32,605 nucleotides of DNA from Bacteroidetes bacterium RIFCSPLOWO2_12_FULL_35_15 (lineage in GTDB: Bacteria > Bacteroidota > Bacteroidia > 2-12-FULL-35-15): NCBI GenBank assembly GCA_001769385.1, contig MEPB01000010.1, positions 1-32,605 on the forward strand, read 5' to 3'. A program made the position numbers and the translations under genes. The notes under the pieces were generated by a model. That model saw only the letters and a list, made by a program, of their open reading frames with translations. It had not been told where the DNA came from and did not search any database. Positions 1-7,962 of the stretch are shown here, in pieces (positions within the stretch are counted from its first letter, which is position 1; the number at the start of each line of letters is the position of its first letter).

Positions 1-29
1 AGTTTTTTTGTAATTTCTATTAGTTCCAT
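1..29 (-). CDS. 5' end of a probable transposase gene (partial)
   Basis: The reading frame starts at the ATG at 29-27 on the minus strand and runs off the left edge. Only MELIEITKK can be read. The same start, in the same sequence context, is found at 32572 on the plus strand. The assignment as transposase rests on the repeat context, not on recognisable catalytic residues. The -7-like box ends only four bases before the ATG, so the transcript may have almost no leader. Confidence 0.5.
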
Positions 30-70
30 TTTACAAATATAATAATTCTACCTTATCATATGACATTGCC
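1..70 (-). mobile_element. End of an insertion sequence, truncated by the window edge
   Basis: These 70 bases are an exact reverse complement of 32531-32600. Read on the minus strand they begin GGCAATGTCATATGATAAGG at base 70. A TATATTTG box (a TAnnTTTG-type Bacteroidota -7 element) follows, and then an ATG at 29-27 that starts a reading frame leaving the window. A terminal sequence, promoter and gene start repeated at both window ends is what one end of an insertion sequence looks like. The family cannot be fixed from so little. The start of the encoded peptide and the GGC-type terminus are compatible with the IS1595 group, but this is only a guess. Confidence 0.7.
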
Positions 71-77
71 ATTTAAA

Positions 78-117
78 GGGGGTAAAATTACCCCTTAAAT
101 AGGGTAATTTTACCCCC
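78..117. promoter_or_regulatory. Tandem palindrome pair, putative operator (copy A)
   Basis: Two palindromic motifs lie side by side: GGGGTAAAATTACCCC at 79-94 and GGGTAATTTTACCC at 102-115. Their centres are 22 bases apart, about two helical turns, and the linker contains TAAATA. The same arrangement, with the same 22-base spacing and the same TAAATA linker, occurs at 11820-11858. That is the pattern of a dimer-of-dimers DNA-binding site. The nearest plus-strand gene start is about 195 bases downstream. Operator function is inferred. Confidence 0.5.
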
Positions 118-312
118 TCTAAAAATTTGATTAGAAAGAATAAATGCCTTAAGTTTGGGGCGATTATTTGGTGTTTTTTTTGTATTGTTTTTTGTTAAAC
201 ATTAAGTTCAATAATTTTTCTTTTTAAGGCACCAATTTTTGAGCATACGCTATCATAGTATGATAATATAGTAATATGAATTTTTTATCCAGAAAATAAC
301 TTTCCTTGCTAA
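118..312. other. Non-coding leader region
   Basis: There is no credible coding frame here. A perfect short palindrome, TATCATAGTATGATA (arms of seven bases around one G), lies at 251-265, about 50 bases before the start of the next gene. It could be a regulator site or chance in AT-rich DNA. No convincing promoter box was found. Confidence 0.3.
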
Positions 313-723
313 ATGAAAACAAAGTTTATTCTTGCTGCTGTAATTTTATTCTTGATTTGTACAGATCTGTTTTCGCAAACCGATCTAATAGTAAAACGTT
401 CGTCCTATTCTCAGTTTTATGTGGCAGAGAACCCATCTGAAAAGCTAGCGAATGCGGCTTCATGGAAAATAGGCTGTTCAGCAGTCAATACAAAGGATAA
501 TACCACAAAAGATAATGTGGATGTTGTTCGGGAAGCAGGAATAAAAACAGCAGGTGATCATGGTACTACTAAAAATGTTTTTTTTTATCTGCCTTTAGTG
601 ATAATTTATACTGTTGGCCAATTATTGATTTTATTCTTATTTATTTGTGAAAGAAGATTTAATAACAAAAATAACCCAGCGGATATTTATACAATTGCTG
701 ATAAGAAGTGTTTAATTCTGTAA
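313..723 (+). CDS. Hypothetical exported or membrane protein
   Basis: This 136-residue protein was not recognised as a member of any family. Residues 1-21 look like a signal peptide, with Lys at positions 2 and 4, a hydrophobic core and an end near Phe-Ser-Gln. A second strongly hydrophobic stretch at about 89-112 is followed by Glu-Arg-Arg and a polar tail. The product is therefore probably exported or anchored by one C-terminal helix, with a polar domain of about 65 residues outside. It stands alone between the insertion sequence and a Cys-rich small gene, a setting typical of accessory DNA. The start is the first ATG of the frame, and no ribosome-binding site is visible. Confidence 0.55.
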   Translation: MKTKFILAAVILFLICTDLFSQTDLIVKRSSYSQFYVAENPSEKLANAASWKIGCSAVNTKDNTTKDNVDVVREAGIKTAGDHGTTKNVFFYLPLVIIYTVGQLLILFLFICERRFNNKNNPADIYTIADKKCLIL

Positions 724-853
724 TCCGGTTCTTTGTTCTTTTGAGTCAGAAAGATTTTTAGTAATAAAAACCTGAATATAATAAGCGAGCTACGCCCCGA
801 CTGTTATGTGATCAGGTATTTTAACAAAAGATAATTCAACATACAAAACACGC

Positions 854-1087
854 ATGGAAATTGACGAAAAAATTGTAAAGGAAACTACTTATTGTGGCAA
901 AAACTTTGAGTGTTTGAAAGATGAAAATTTTACGTTTTTAAAATCGTCAGTAGAAAATTGTGTTGCCGGGAAAGTTCATTTTATAAATTGCAATGAAATG
1001 TCCTGCAAGTACAAAATGAATTTTGGATATTCTAAAATTTGCAATTGTCCGGTACGAAAAGAAATATTCAATAAATACAACAAATAA
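854..1087 (+). CDS. Small cysteine-rich hypothetical protein
   Basis: This 77-residue protein has no signal peptide or membrane segment. It contains seven cysteines, including a C-terminal Cys-Asn-Cys-Pro and a Cys-x5-Cys near residue 14, so a zinc-binding or disulphide-stabilised fold is possible. The composition is rich in Lys, Glu and Asn, as expected of a real cytoplasmic Bacteroidota protein. The opening MEIDEK is also not typical of a random frame. Two overlapping frames on either strand (947-1192 minus, 1023-1205 plus) are less convincing. No function can be assigned. The preceding gap (724-853) has a short GC-rich patch at 785-810 that stands out from the AT-rich surroundings. Confidence 0.55.
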   Translation: MEIDEKIVKETTYCGKNFECLKDENFTFLKSSVENCVAGKVHFINCNEMSCKYKMNFGYSKICNCPVRKEIFNKYNK

Positions 1088-1291
1088 ATTTTGTTTCCTG
1101 CACGTTTGTAAGAACCTTGTAATTAGCCTTCTGGAAAACCAATTCAAAAATTTTGCCGAATTAATTTTATCATTTCCTTCAGCAGGTAGCATCCCTTTTT
1201 TCTAAAATCCACTGCCTCCGGTAAAAAACAAACCTTAGATTTCGATCCGGTAAATGGTTACAAGCATTTTGAATTTTATTAATCATTTGTA

Positions 1292-1711
1292 TTAACTGGA
1301 GAGTGATTTTTCCATTAATATCCTGACAATTTCTGTAAATTTTTTTTCTGTAATAGGCTTAATTAGAAAATCAGACACTTCACTTATACTATTAATTTTT
1401 TCATGATCAATTGGTGAAATAGATGATGAGACTACATAAATACTTGTTTTTTTATTGTATTTCGGTTTCAATTTTAAAAATTCTTCCAAAAATTGAAAAC
1501 CATCCATAAGCGGCATATTCAAATCAAGAAGAATAATTTCAGGAAGTAAATCGGGGTGCATGGAATTAGCATTAAAATAATTAATAGCCTCTTTTCCGCT
1601 TGAAAAATCTTTGATTTGATTTACAAGATTTGTTTTTTCAATTAATTTTCTTTTGATAAAGTTTTCAATTTCATCATCATCAATAAGTACCACTAAATTT
1701 ATTGGTCGCAT
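1292..1711 (-). CDS. Single-domain response regulator (CheY-like receiver)
   Basis: The 139-residue protein is one receiver domain with no output domain. The acidic cluster is Asp11-Asp12-Asp13. The phosphoacceptor is Asp63 in ILLDLNMP, the conserved Ser/Thr lies in VVSSS near 95, and the conserved Lys is Lys118 in LIKPI. Stand-alone receivers act as phosphorelay intermediates or bind a partner protein. No kinase is directly adjacent, but the island at 5020-11329 supplies two candidates. The gene is monocistronic or shares a transcript with the short gene upstream at 1763-1996, with a 51-base gap. The start is the first ATG, and the receiver begins at once at residue 5. Confidence 0.9.
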   Translation of the reverse strand: MRPINLVVLIDDDEIENFIKRKLIEKTNLVNQIKDFSSGKEAINYFNANSMHPDLLPEIILLDLNMPLMDGFQFLEEFLKLKPKYNKKTSIYVVSSSISPIDHEKINSISEVSDFLIKPITEKKFTEIVRILMEKSLSS

Positions 1712-1762
1712 TCGTTCGGTTTTTAAATAAATCCTTTTATAATGGTCACTTGGAAAGACTCC

Positions 1763-1996
1763 CTAAGAGTTATAAACAAAATCGGCCAATTCTGTTTCAT
1801 CCATTAATAAAATAGTTGTAATTTTTTCATTCTCCTTATCTACAATAACTTTCACGTAAAAATCAAAAATTAAAAACGCTTTAATTTCATTTTTTGGATA
1901 GCTGTAATTTGTAAATAAACAAACTCCTTTATCCCGTAAAATCTGGATTTGAGACTTTAATTTAAAACTAAAAAACTCTTTTTCGGCTAATTTCAA
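1763..1996 (-). CDS. Short hypothetical protein, TTG start
   Basis: The frame encodes 77 residues and opens with TTG directly after an in-frame stop. No ATG is available until near the C-terminus, so the start must be TTG if the gene is real. The sequence has alternating hydrophobic and charged segments (FLIFDFYVKVIVD, then ITTILLMDETEL) that suggest a small alpha/beta protein with an antiparallel sheet. It resembles short uncharacterised proteins common in Bacteroidota, but no named family can be given. There is no signal peptide and no membrane helix. The gap to the large fusion gene at 2054 is 57 bases, in the same orientation. A truncated or decayed gene is the main alternative. Confidence 0.45.
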   Translation of the reverse strand: MKLAEKEFFSFKLKSQIQILRDKGVCLFTNYSYPKNEIKAFLIFDFYVKVIVDKENEKITTILLMDETELADFVYNS

Positions 1997-2053
1997 TTAT
2001 ATGTTTAATTACTGCACAATCAGATTTCTTTATCTCTTTATTTTATTATTATT

Positions 2054-4495
2054 TTAATGTGTTTTTATTTCTATAATCGACATGTTCTCAATAACTGACA
2101 TGTTGTAATGATCTTTTGCTTGCATGTATGCAACTGTTGGAATGATTGAAGCTCCTAATTTTCTTTTCTCGAATGATGCGGCAAATCCCAGATGAACATT
2201 TTTACAGTTTAATTCCTTTGCTCTCTGTATGTTTTGATATAATGCTTGTCGGTAGCAACCATATTCTTTCTGAAAGGTATAATCGAGCCCTATTAGCATA
2301 AAGTTTGAATTTCCTTCTGCAAAATAGCTGAACATAACTGCTACAGGACTTGTTTCATTTTTTTTGTCAAACTCATTTTTTAATTTTAGAGTAAGAACTT
2401 CCCAGTTTTTATCATGTGCAATATTTTCGAAAAACCGGTATGGTAATTTAAAGGTGTTTAACTCCAGACTATTGTTTTTAACATTCAGGTATAAGTCATA
2501 CCACACTGCTATTTCTTGTGAAGTGGGATCTTTTGAAACAGATAGTTCATATTTCGGACTATGTTTTAAAATATCTTGTCGTAAATGTTTTCTGGATCTG
2601 GAAGATAATTTCATTTCATATTCCTCATCGCTTTCCCAATCTATTGCTATCAAATGATTATCAGGCATGCTCACTTTAATAAAACCATTCTCAATAAAAA
2701 ATGCATCTAGTTCAGCATCACCGGTTTTAAAGTCTCTCAACATAATATTGCTGGCGTCATATTTTTCCTGAAGTTCGTTTATTATTTCAAAAAGCTTGAT
2801 CAGGGCCTCTTTCCATTGATCAGAATTTCTATCGATAAATAAATGTTCCCCTTCTGTGATCAATGATCCCATCATTATAACTTTGGAAGTTAAATAATAG
2901 GGATTGTTTTTTCTATCCAGTTCTATTTGTGCTGAAATCGATTCGGGAGACAGCATATCGTCTTTAAGCAATGTTGTGGTTAAGAATGTGGCCAGAACAG
3001 GCTTGTTGTTTATATCTCTAATCAGAATATAATCAAAATCCCAGTTATCTTCAGCTAAGAAGCTATTCGTGAATGTTTTTTCCAAAAAACAAAGGCCATC
3101 ATAATTGAAAGAACCTCTTGCGCCTAACAAAATATCCCATTCTTGTTTATCAATTTTAGTTATTGATGTATGTCTTTCAATTTTTAATTCCGATTGATTA
3201 ATAATTAAATTCAGACTTTCCTCTATCATTTTTTCCTGAGGCGTTTTTAGCTTAAATGCCTGGCATATCTGTTCCCAGGTTATATTTTCTTCCAACATTG
3301 CTAATGGAAGCTGCTGTGCCATTGCAGCGATCATATCTTCAATTTGCCTGAATGTATGTAATCGTGTGATGGTAAATCGTATCCCTGTGTTTTTCATCGG
3401 TACGGCAGGGAAGATTCCTAAATTCAAATAATAACCTTCATTCATCATTCGTTTCACCATATTATATCCTAATTTGGGTAAACTAACTCCAATAAAAAAT
3501 ACTGGCGAAGGTGTATCGGCAACCAATGGTAAACCATATTTTTGAATCATCAGGTTTGCATATTTTATGTTTTCCTGAAGATCTTCCTGCATCTGGTAAA
3601 TTTCATCACTCAGATGAATGGTTGCTGCTGCGATAGCTGCTCCTAAAGCTGCAGGTTGCATGGGGCCGGAAGTGATCATGGGTCCGCCACAGGAACGAAC
3701 TTTATTTGCCATTTCACCGGAAGGAAACAGCATTGCTCCACCCCCTGAAGCAAAAGCTTTATTTAATGATATACCCACAACCATCCTTTCATGAATAGGT
3801 GATTGATCTAATACGTATCCTCGGCCATGTTTTCCAAAGCAACTCATTCCATGCGCATCATCCACATAATAGTAAAGCTCAGGATACTTGTTCATTAAGC
3901 TGATGACTTCCTTAACCGGTGAAACATCTCCATACATGGAATAAATTCCGTCAGCCATATACCATATTTTTTTATGCTTTAGCCGAAGTGATTTAATTTT
4001 TTCTTCCAGCAGATCCATTCGGTTATGCCGCACCATTTCAATATGCACCCCTTTTGATTTTACCATACTTACTGCTATATGGATACTGTTATGAACCTGA
4101 TGGTCCAAAATAATGGCATCATCATTTTCAATTAATACAGGTATGGTCGATATATGACCTAACGTAGTAGTTGGTGTAACAACGGCATGTGCATCAAATA
4201 ATTTATTTAATAATTTTTCAAGAACGAGGTAATGAGAGGTGGAAACATAGGACCTGGATTCTGAAAACTGGGTGCCGTAATTTTCAATTGCCCTAATAGC
4301 TGAATCTTTCATTCGCCTGTCAAACTCAAGCCCTAGATAACTGCAGGAACCAAAATTTATTACCTCTTTATTTTTCAAATGAAGTTTATTCCCGGTTAAT
4401 TTTTCATCTTCTGTGTACAGATGAAAAATTCCTTTTTGTACACCATCTGACGCAATCTGACTAACGGTCTCAACAAATGAATTCTTGGTTGCCAT
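2054..4495 (-). CDS. Fusion of alpha-oxoamine-synthase-type PLP enzyme and acyltransferase (GNAT/FemAB-like)
   Basis: Residues 1 to about 400 form a fold-type-I PLP enzyme of the alpha-oxoamine synthase family, which includes 8-amino-7-oxononanoate synthase (BioF), 2-amino-3-ketobutyrate CoA ligase (Kbl) and serine palmitoyltransferase. Visible marks are NFGSCSYLGL near 48, the VDDAHG motif near 212, and the Schiff-base lysine Lys246 in SLNKAFASGGGA. These enzymes condense an amino acid with an acyl-CoA. Residues about 430-813 look like a GNAT/FemAB-like acyltransferase half, with a late segment (LDYTFQKEYGCYRQALYQNI, then ELNCKNVHLGF) like the end of that fold. The length of 813 is about twice that of a free-standing synthase. 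One reading is that the first half makes an acylated keto-amine and the second half N-acylates it, as in sphingolipid or sulfonolipid synthesis. An alpha-hydroxyketone-type signal synthase is an alternative. Substrates are unknown. The N-terminal start is the first ATG, transcribed away from the STAS-like gene. Confidence 0.85.
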   Translation of the reverse strand: MATKNSFVETVSQIASDGVQKGIFHLYTEDEKLTGNKLHLKNKEVINFGSCSYLGLEFDRRMKDSAIRAIENYGTQFSESRSYVSTSHYLVLEKLLNKLFDAHAVVTPTTTLGHISTIPVLIENDDAIILDHQVHNSIHIAVSMVKSKGVHIEMVRHNRMDLLEEKIKSLRLKHKKIWYMADGIYSMYGDVSPVKEVISLMNKYPELYYYVDDAHGMSCFGKHGRGYVLDQSPIHERMVVGISLNKAFASGGGAMLFPSGEMANKVRSCGGPMITSGPMQPAALGAAIAAATIHLSDEIYQMQEDLQENIKYANLMIQKYGLPLVADTPSPVFFIGVSLPKLGYNMVKRMMNEGYYLNLGIFPAVPMKNTGIRFTITRLHTFRQIEDMIAAMAQQLPLAMLEENITWEQICQAFKLKTPQEKMIEESLNLIINQSELKIERHTSITKIDKQEWDILLGARGSFNYDGLCFLEKTFTNSFLAEDNWDFDYILIRDINNKPVLATFLTTTLLKDDMLSPESISAQIELDRKNNPYYLTSKVIMMGSLITEGEHLFIDRNSDQWKEALIKLFEIINELQEKYDASNIMLRDFKTGDAELDAFFIENGFIKVSMPDNHLIAIDWESDEEYEMKLSSRSRKHLRQDILKHSPKYELSVSKDPTSQEIAVWYDLYLNVKNNSLELNTFKLPYRFFENIAHDKNWEVLTLKLKNEFDKKNETSPVAVMFSYFAEGNSNFMLIGLDYTFQKEYGCYRQALYQNIQRAKELNCKNVHLGFAASFEKRKLGASIIPTVAYMQAKDHYNMSVIENMSIIEIKTH

Positions 4496-4617
4496 ATCTA
4501 GTTATAATTTGTAGTTGGAACAAAAATATATATCAGCAAACCTATATTTACCCGATAAAAATCCTATTTTTGACCATATTAAATACTGTTTTTTTTAATA
4601 ATTTTTGTACTCCTTTT

Positions 4618-5007
4618 ATGCTTTTAAATGAAAAATTTTCTTCTCAAAGTGTTGACCTTGAGATAGTAAGTGGTGTTTTGATCGTTGCTTATAAAGTAGG
4701 TGTTCCTATAACTTTAGAAATTGCAAAAAATAGTGTTAAAGAGAGAATTGAATTTACAGCAGGCAGGTCTTATCCGGTTTTAATAAGGGATTATGGAATT
4801 TCTGTAATAGAAAAGGAAGCCAGAAGTTACTTTGCATCTACTGAATCAACAAATGGTATTTCAGCAGCAGCATTCGTTTTAAAATCCATTTTTAGCGTTT
4901 TTTTGGGTAATTTTTTCATAAAAATTTATCCGCCAAATATACCGGTTAAGATTTTTGGTGGAGAAGAGGAAGCTATAAAATGGCTCAAGCAGTTTACAAA
5001 CTCATAG
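4618..5007 (+). CDS. STAS/SpoIIAA-like small protein
   Basis: The start chosen is the ATG at 4618, giving 129 residues. The open frame extends to 4477, but those extra residues are Phe/Ile/Tyr-rich and overlap the divergent gene. The order of segments fits a SpoIIAA/STAS-like fold: a strand pair near residues 10-30, ITLEIAKNSVKERIEF as a helix, YPVLIRDYG as the central strand, then IEKEARSYFAS as a helix. A C-terminal FGGEEEAIKWLKQF follows, a recurrent ending in Bacteroidota STAS-like proteins (DUF7793-type). The classical phosphorylated Ser/Thr (DSSG in anti-anti-sigma factors) is replaced by Glu-Lys-Glu-Ala-Arg. Twelve bases separate it from the kinase gene downstream, so it is probably co-transcribed and may modulate that kinase. 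Confidence 0.75.
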   Translation: MLLNEKFSSQSVDLEIVSGVLIVAYKVGVPITLEIAKNSVKERIEFTAGRSYPVLIRDYGISVIEKEARSYFASTESTNGISAAAFVLKSIFSVFLGNFFIKIYPPNIPVKIFGGEEEAIKWLKQFTNS

Positions 5008-5019
5008 AATTTTATTCAA

Positions 5020-6531
5020 ATGATTGACCCAAGATTTCAAAAAATTAATGATCTGTTTATTGATTTTTCCCGGGGTAATTTTGATACACAAATTGAATTA
5101 TCCAATCAGTTGGATGAAATAGATGCTTTCATCTCTAACATCAATATGCTTGGTGAAGAGTTAAAAAGCACAACCATTTCTCTCAACTATTTTAACAACA
5201 TTTTTCATTCTGTTTCCGATATGATCTTTGTCCTTCAGCCTGATGGAAAGATCAAAAATATCAATCATTCTGTGAAGTTATTATTAGCTTGTTCTGAAGA
5301 TGAAATAATGAATACTCCTATAAATAAATTATTCCCCTCTTCCCAAAATAAATTATTTAAAGAAATTACAGCTCAGCTCCAGCAGGATCGTAAAATAGTT
5401 TCTTCAACAATTAAACTGAAATATAAAAATGCAAGTATTGATACGCAATGTTTATTTACGCATTTGTATTCGGAACAAAATGAGAATATCGGATTTTTAC
5501 TGATTGCCAGGGATGTTCGGAAAATAAAAGAATATGAAGCAAAATATCAGAAAATATTCCAGGACTCCAGTGATGCGATCTTTATTATGAACAAAGATAA
5601 CAGGCTTCTTGAAATAAATAAAGCAGGTAAACAATTGTTGGATCTTAAAAATGAATTGCCGTTTATTCTTGATCTTTTTGCGGATGCATCAGAAAAAATG
5701 AATTTTGAAACAGCTCTGAAAAAAAATAATAAAATAAGAGACTTCTATTTTAAATTAAAATCTAAGCGAAATAAACATACAGATTGCCTTATTTCGGTGA
5801 ATCAGATAGGAGAGGATTCAGGCAATCTGCAAGGGATCATAAAAGATATTTCGATCCAAAAAGCAAATGAAACCATTGTGATCAATACGATTATTCAAAC
5901 AGAAGAAAATGAGCGTAAAAGAATCTCCTCTGACTTACACGATTCATTGGGTCAACAATTGTCGGCCATTCTTTTTTATTTAAGCACCATAAAAGGAAAT
6001 AAAAAACTTTCACCAGAAAATGTATCGGAAATTCTTGAAAAATCGCATGATGCAATTTCTAGTGCCGTTAAGGAATTAAGGGATATCTGTTTCAATATTA
6101 TGCCACGTACGCTTGAAAACTATGGTTTGTTAGAAGCAATAAAAGAATTGTGTGCCAAAATTGAAAAACAGGAAATATTTAAATTTGATATTTCGTTTCC
6201 AAAAACAAAAATAGAATTACCAAAAAGCCTGGAGACAACACTTTTCAGAATAGTACAGGAATTTATCAATAATACTATTAAACATGCAAATGCCGATGAG
6301 GTAAAAATTAAAATTAAACTTGAAAATGAATTTTTACTAATCGATATTCAAGATAACGGGATAGGCTTTGACCCCGAAAATAATCATGGAAAATTCGGAC
6401 TGGGGTTAAAAAATATGGAATCAAGACTCTTGCCTTATAACGGAAAATTGGAATTTAAAAACATGCTAAATCAAGGAACATATTGCAGAATTAAAATTGA
6501 TATGCATTATATAAATGATACTAAATCATGA
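5020..6531 (+). CDS. Cytoplasmic PAS-PAS sensor histidine kinase (NarX/HisKA_3 type)
   Basis: This 503-residue kinase has no membrane segment. Residues 1-50 resemble a HAMP-like or coiled connector, residues about 55-165 are a first PAS domain (NYFNNIFHSVSDMIFVLQPDG), and about 173-285 a second (KIFQDSSDAIFIMNKDN). A HisKA_3 dimerisation domain follows, with phosphoacceptor His307 in ERKRISSDLHDSLGQQL. The HATPase_c domain comes last, with FINNTIKHANA (N box), DNGIGFD (G1) and GLGLKNMESR (G2). HisKA_3 kinases pair with NarL/LuxR regulators, and exactly such a gene overlaps its stop by four bases. The upstream STAS-like gene is 12 bases away. The PAS domains suggest that an intracellular cue such as redox state, gas or a small ligand is sensed. 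No haem- or flavin-binding residue could be recognised. Confidence 0.93.
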   Translation: MIDPRFQKINDLFIDFSRGNFDTQIELSNQLDEIDAFISNINMLGEELKSTTISLNYFNNIFHSVSDMIFVLQPDGKIKNINHSVKLLLACSEDEIMNTPINKLFPSSQNKLFKEITAQLQQDRKIVSSTIKLKYKNASIDTQCLFTHLYSEQNENIGFLLIARDVRKIKEYEAKYQKIFQDSSDAIFIMNKDNRLLEINKAGKQLLDLKNELPFILDLFADASEKMNFETALKKNNKIRDFYFKLKSKRNKHTDCLISVNQIGEDSGNLQGIIKDISIQKANETIVINTIIQTEENERKRISSDLHDSLGQQLSAILFYLSTIKGNKKLSPENVSEILEKSHDAISSAVKELRDICFNIMPRTLENYGLLEAIKELCAKIEKQEIFKFDISFPKTKIELPKSLETTLFRIVQEFINNTIKHANADEVKIKIKLENEFLLIDIQDNGIGFDPENNHGKFGLGLKNMESRLLPYNGKLEFKNMLNQGTYCRIKIDMHYINDTKS

Positions 6532-7181
6532 AAAAAAAGAATATAAACCTGTTAATAGTTGACGATCATCAAATGATACGCGATGGAATAAGGGTAATGT
6601 TGGAAAAAACAGAATCCGAATATCTATTCCTTATTCAGGAAGTTGGAAATGCAGAGATGGCAATAAAAATGGTGAAAAATAATAAGTTTGATATTATTCT
6701 GATGGATTATCAATTGCCCGATAATGTTACAGGAGCAGACTGCGTAACAGAAATACTTTCAATAAAACCAAGCAGTAAAATATTGGCCATCTCCAATCAT
6801 GATGAATATTTGTATCTGAAAGACATGCTGGACGCAGGAGCGCAAGGTTATGTGTTGAAAAATATTTTACCTGAAGAATTAATCAAAGCAATTAAAACTA
6901 TTTTAGACGACCAACAATATTTTTCTAATGATGTGGCCATGACCTTTATAAAGCAACGGGTCAAAAAGAACATCCAGGTTCCGGAAGCCATTAAACTAAA
7001 AAAACGAGAATTGGAAATTCTTATATTAATTGCTGAAGAATACACCAATGAAGAAATTTCAAAAAAATTATTTCTTGCAAAAACCACTATCAATGAATAC
7101 CGCCAGAATTTACTAACAAAATTTGATGCAAAAAATACTGCAGGTCTTATAAGAAAGGCTACCAGGCTCAATCTGATTTAA
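6528..7181 (+). CDS. NarL/LuxR-family response regulator
   Basis: The 217-residue protein has an N-terminal receiver (residues 5-125) with Asp12-Asp13 and phosphoacceptor Asp60 in IILMDYQLP. The conserved Ser lies in ILAISNHD and the conserved Lys in YVLKNILP. A LuxR-type helix-turn-helix occupies about 152-215 (KKRELEILILIAEEYTNEEI, then AKTTINEYRQNLLTKF). The ATGA overlap with the kinase stop at 6528-6531 implies translational coupling, so this is almost certainly the kinase's cognate regulator and a transcription factor. NarL-type regulators bind as dimers to short palindromes. The GGGTAA-TTACCC tandem palindromes at 78-117 and 11820-11858 are candidate targets, though nothing in the sequence proves that link. 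Confidence 0.94.
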   Translation: MKKKNINLLIVDDHQMIRDGIRVMLEKTESEYLFLIQEVGNAEMAIKMVKNNKFDIILMDYQLPDNVTGADCVTEILSIKPSSKILAISNHDEYLYLKDMLDAGAQGYVLKNILPEELIKAIKTILDDQQYFSNDVAMTFIKQRVKKNIQVPEAIKLKKRELEILILIAEEYTNEEISKKLFLAKTTINEYRQNLLTKFDAKNTAGLIRKATRLNLI

Positions 7182-7322
7182 ATTTTTGTCCTTCATTAAT
7201 CAGAATGAGGTGTCTAAAAAGGGGAGTGGGGTAATGTTTCACGATTCTGTTATATTGCTTGGTTGGAATTCATAAAACATAAACATTTATACATAAGAAG
7301 CATAAACCTGAAAAATAGAATG

Positions 7323-7958
7323 TTAAATAATATTTTTAAGCTCACTTGTTTTTTGTACTATTTCGTGGATCACACTATCAAATTCTTTGGCAGAAATATC
7401 AAGTTTTAACATTATTTCGGTATTCAGAGGGGCATTCGGATCATTAAAATCAAACAAACTTATTAAACCCAGGATACTAGCAATGGGTCTTCGTACCTGA
7501 TGTGATTGAAGAGAACAGATTTCAAGAAGTTTTTCGTTTTTTATTTTTAATTTTTCTACTGCAATTCCCTTTTCTTTCTTTTCTTTTGTTTCAAATAGTG
7601 CTCGTATGATTTTCGGATTTAATGTAAATAATTTCCCCTTTAATGCATAATCTGTAACACCAATTTTTATTAGTTCAACAGCATTCTCTTCGCCTATTGT
7701 ACCTGAAATAATAATAAAAGGAATTTCCGGGATTTTCTCTTGTTTGATATGGAAAGCTGTAAGCCCATCAAATGAAGGAAGTGAATAGTCAGATAAAATT
7801 AAGTCAGGTTTAAAGTTTTGAATTGCATTTTGAAATGCTTCACGTGTTTGTACAACTTCTGAAGTAAAACTTAATTTGGACTTCTTTAATTCACGTATCA
7901 ACAAATCAACATCGGCCGGATTATCTTCAAGGATAAGAATTTTTAAATTGGTAGTCAT
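7323..7958 (-). CDS. Receiver domain fused to a kinase dimerisation domain without ATPase
   Basis: Residues 1-125 of this 211-residue protein are a receiver, with Glu11-Asp12, phosphoacceptor Asp57 in LILSDYSLP, IISGT, and Lys in YALKGKL. A charged coiled coil (about 126-145) then leads into LQSHQVRRPIASILGLI. This is the H-box of a HisKA-type dimerisation domain with His153. The protein ends at 211, about 60 residues after that His, and no N, G1 or G2 box of a HATPase is present. It therefore cannot phosphorylate itself with ATP. A role as phosphotransfer protein (Hpt- or Spo0B-like) or as a dominant partner of another kinase is inferred. It is the last gene of the minus-strand operon, four bases after the phosphatase gene. 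Confidence 0.88.
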   Translation of the reverse strand: MTTNLKILILEDNPADVDLLIRELKKSKLSFTSEVVQTREAFQNAIQNFKPDLILSDYSLPSFDGLTAFHIKQEKIPEIPFIIISGTIGEENAVELIKIGVTDYALKGKLFTLNPKIIRALFETKEKKEKGIAVEKLKIKNEKLLEICSLQSHQVRRPIASILGLISLFDFNDPNAPLNTEIMLKLDISAKEFDSVIHEIVQKTSELKNII

Positions 7959-7962
7959 AATT

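Noticed and set aside
785-820. GC-rich patch with GACTGTTATG, possible integron attC site
   Set aside because: It is followed by a small unknown gene, as in a cassette. However, no proper core sites pair with each other and no integrase is present, so the call is not supported.
947-1205. Open frames on both strands overlapping the Cys-rich gene
   Set aside because: They overlap the better frame at 854-1087, have poor composition and no recognisable motif.
4477-4617. N-terminal extension of the STAS-like gene
   Set aside because: The extra residues are Ile/Phe/Tyr-rich, overlap the divergent fusion gene and are absent from the expected fold. The ATG at 4618 is preferred.
7182-7322. Possible terminator between the convergent regulator genes
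   Set aside because: Only a seven-base inverted repeat (TCTGATT/AATCAGA) with a long loop and no T-run was found.
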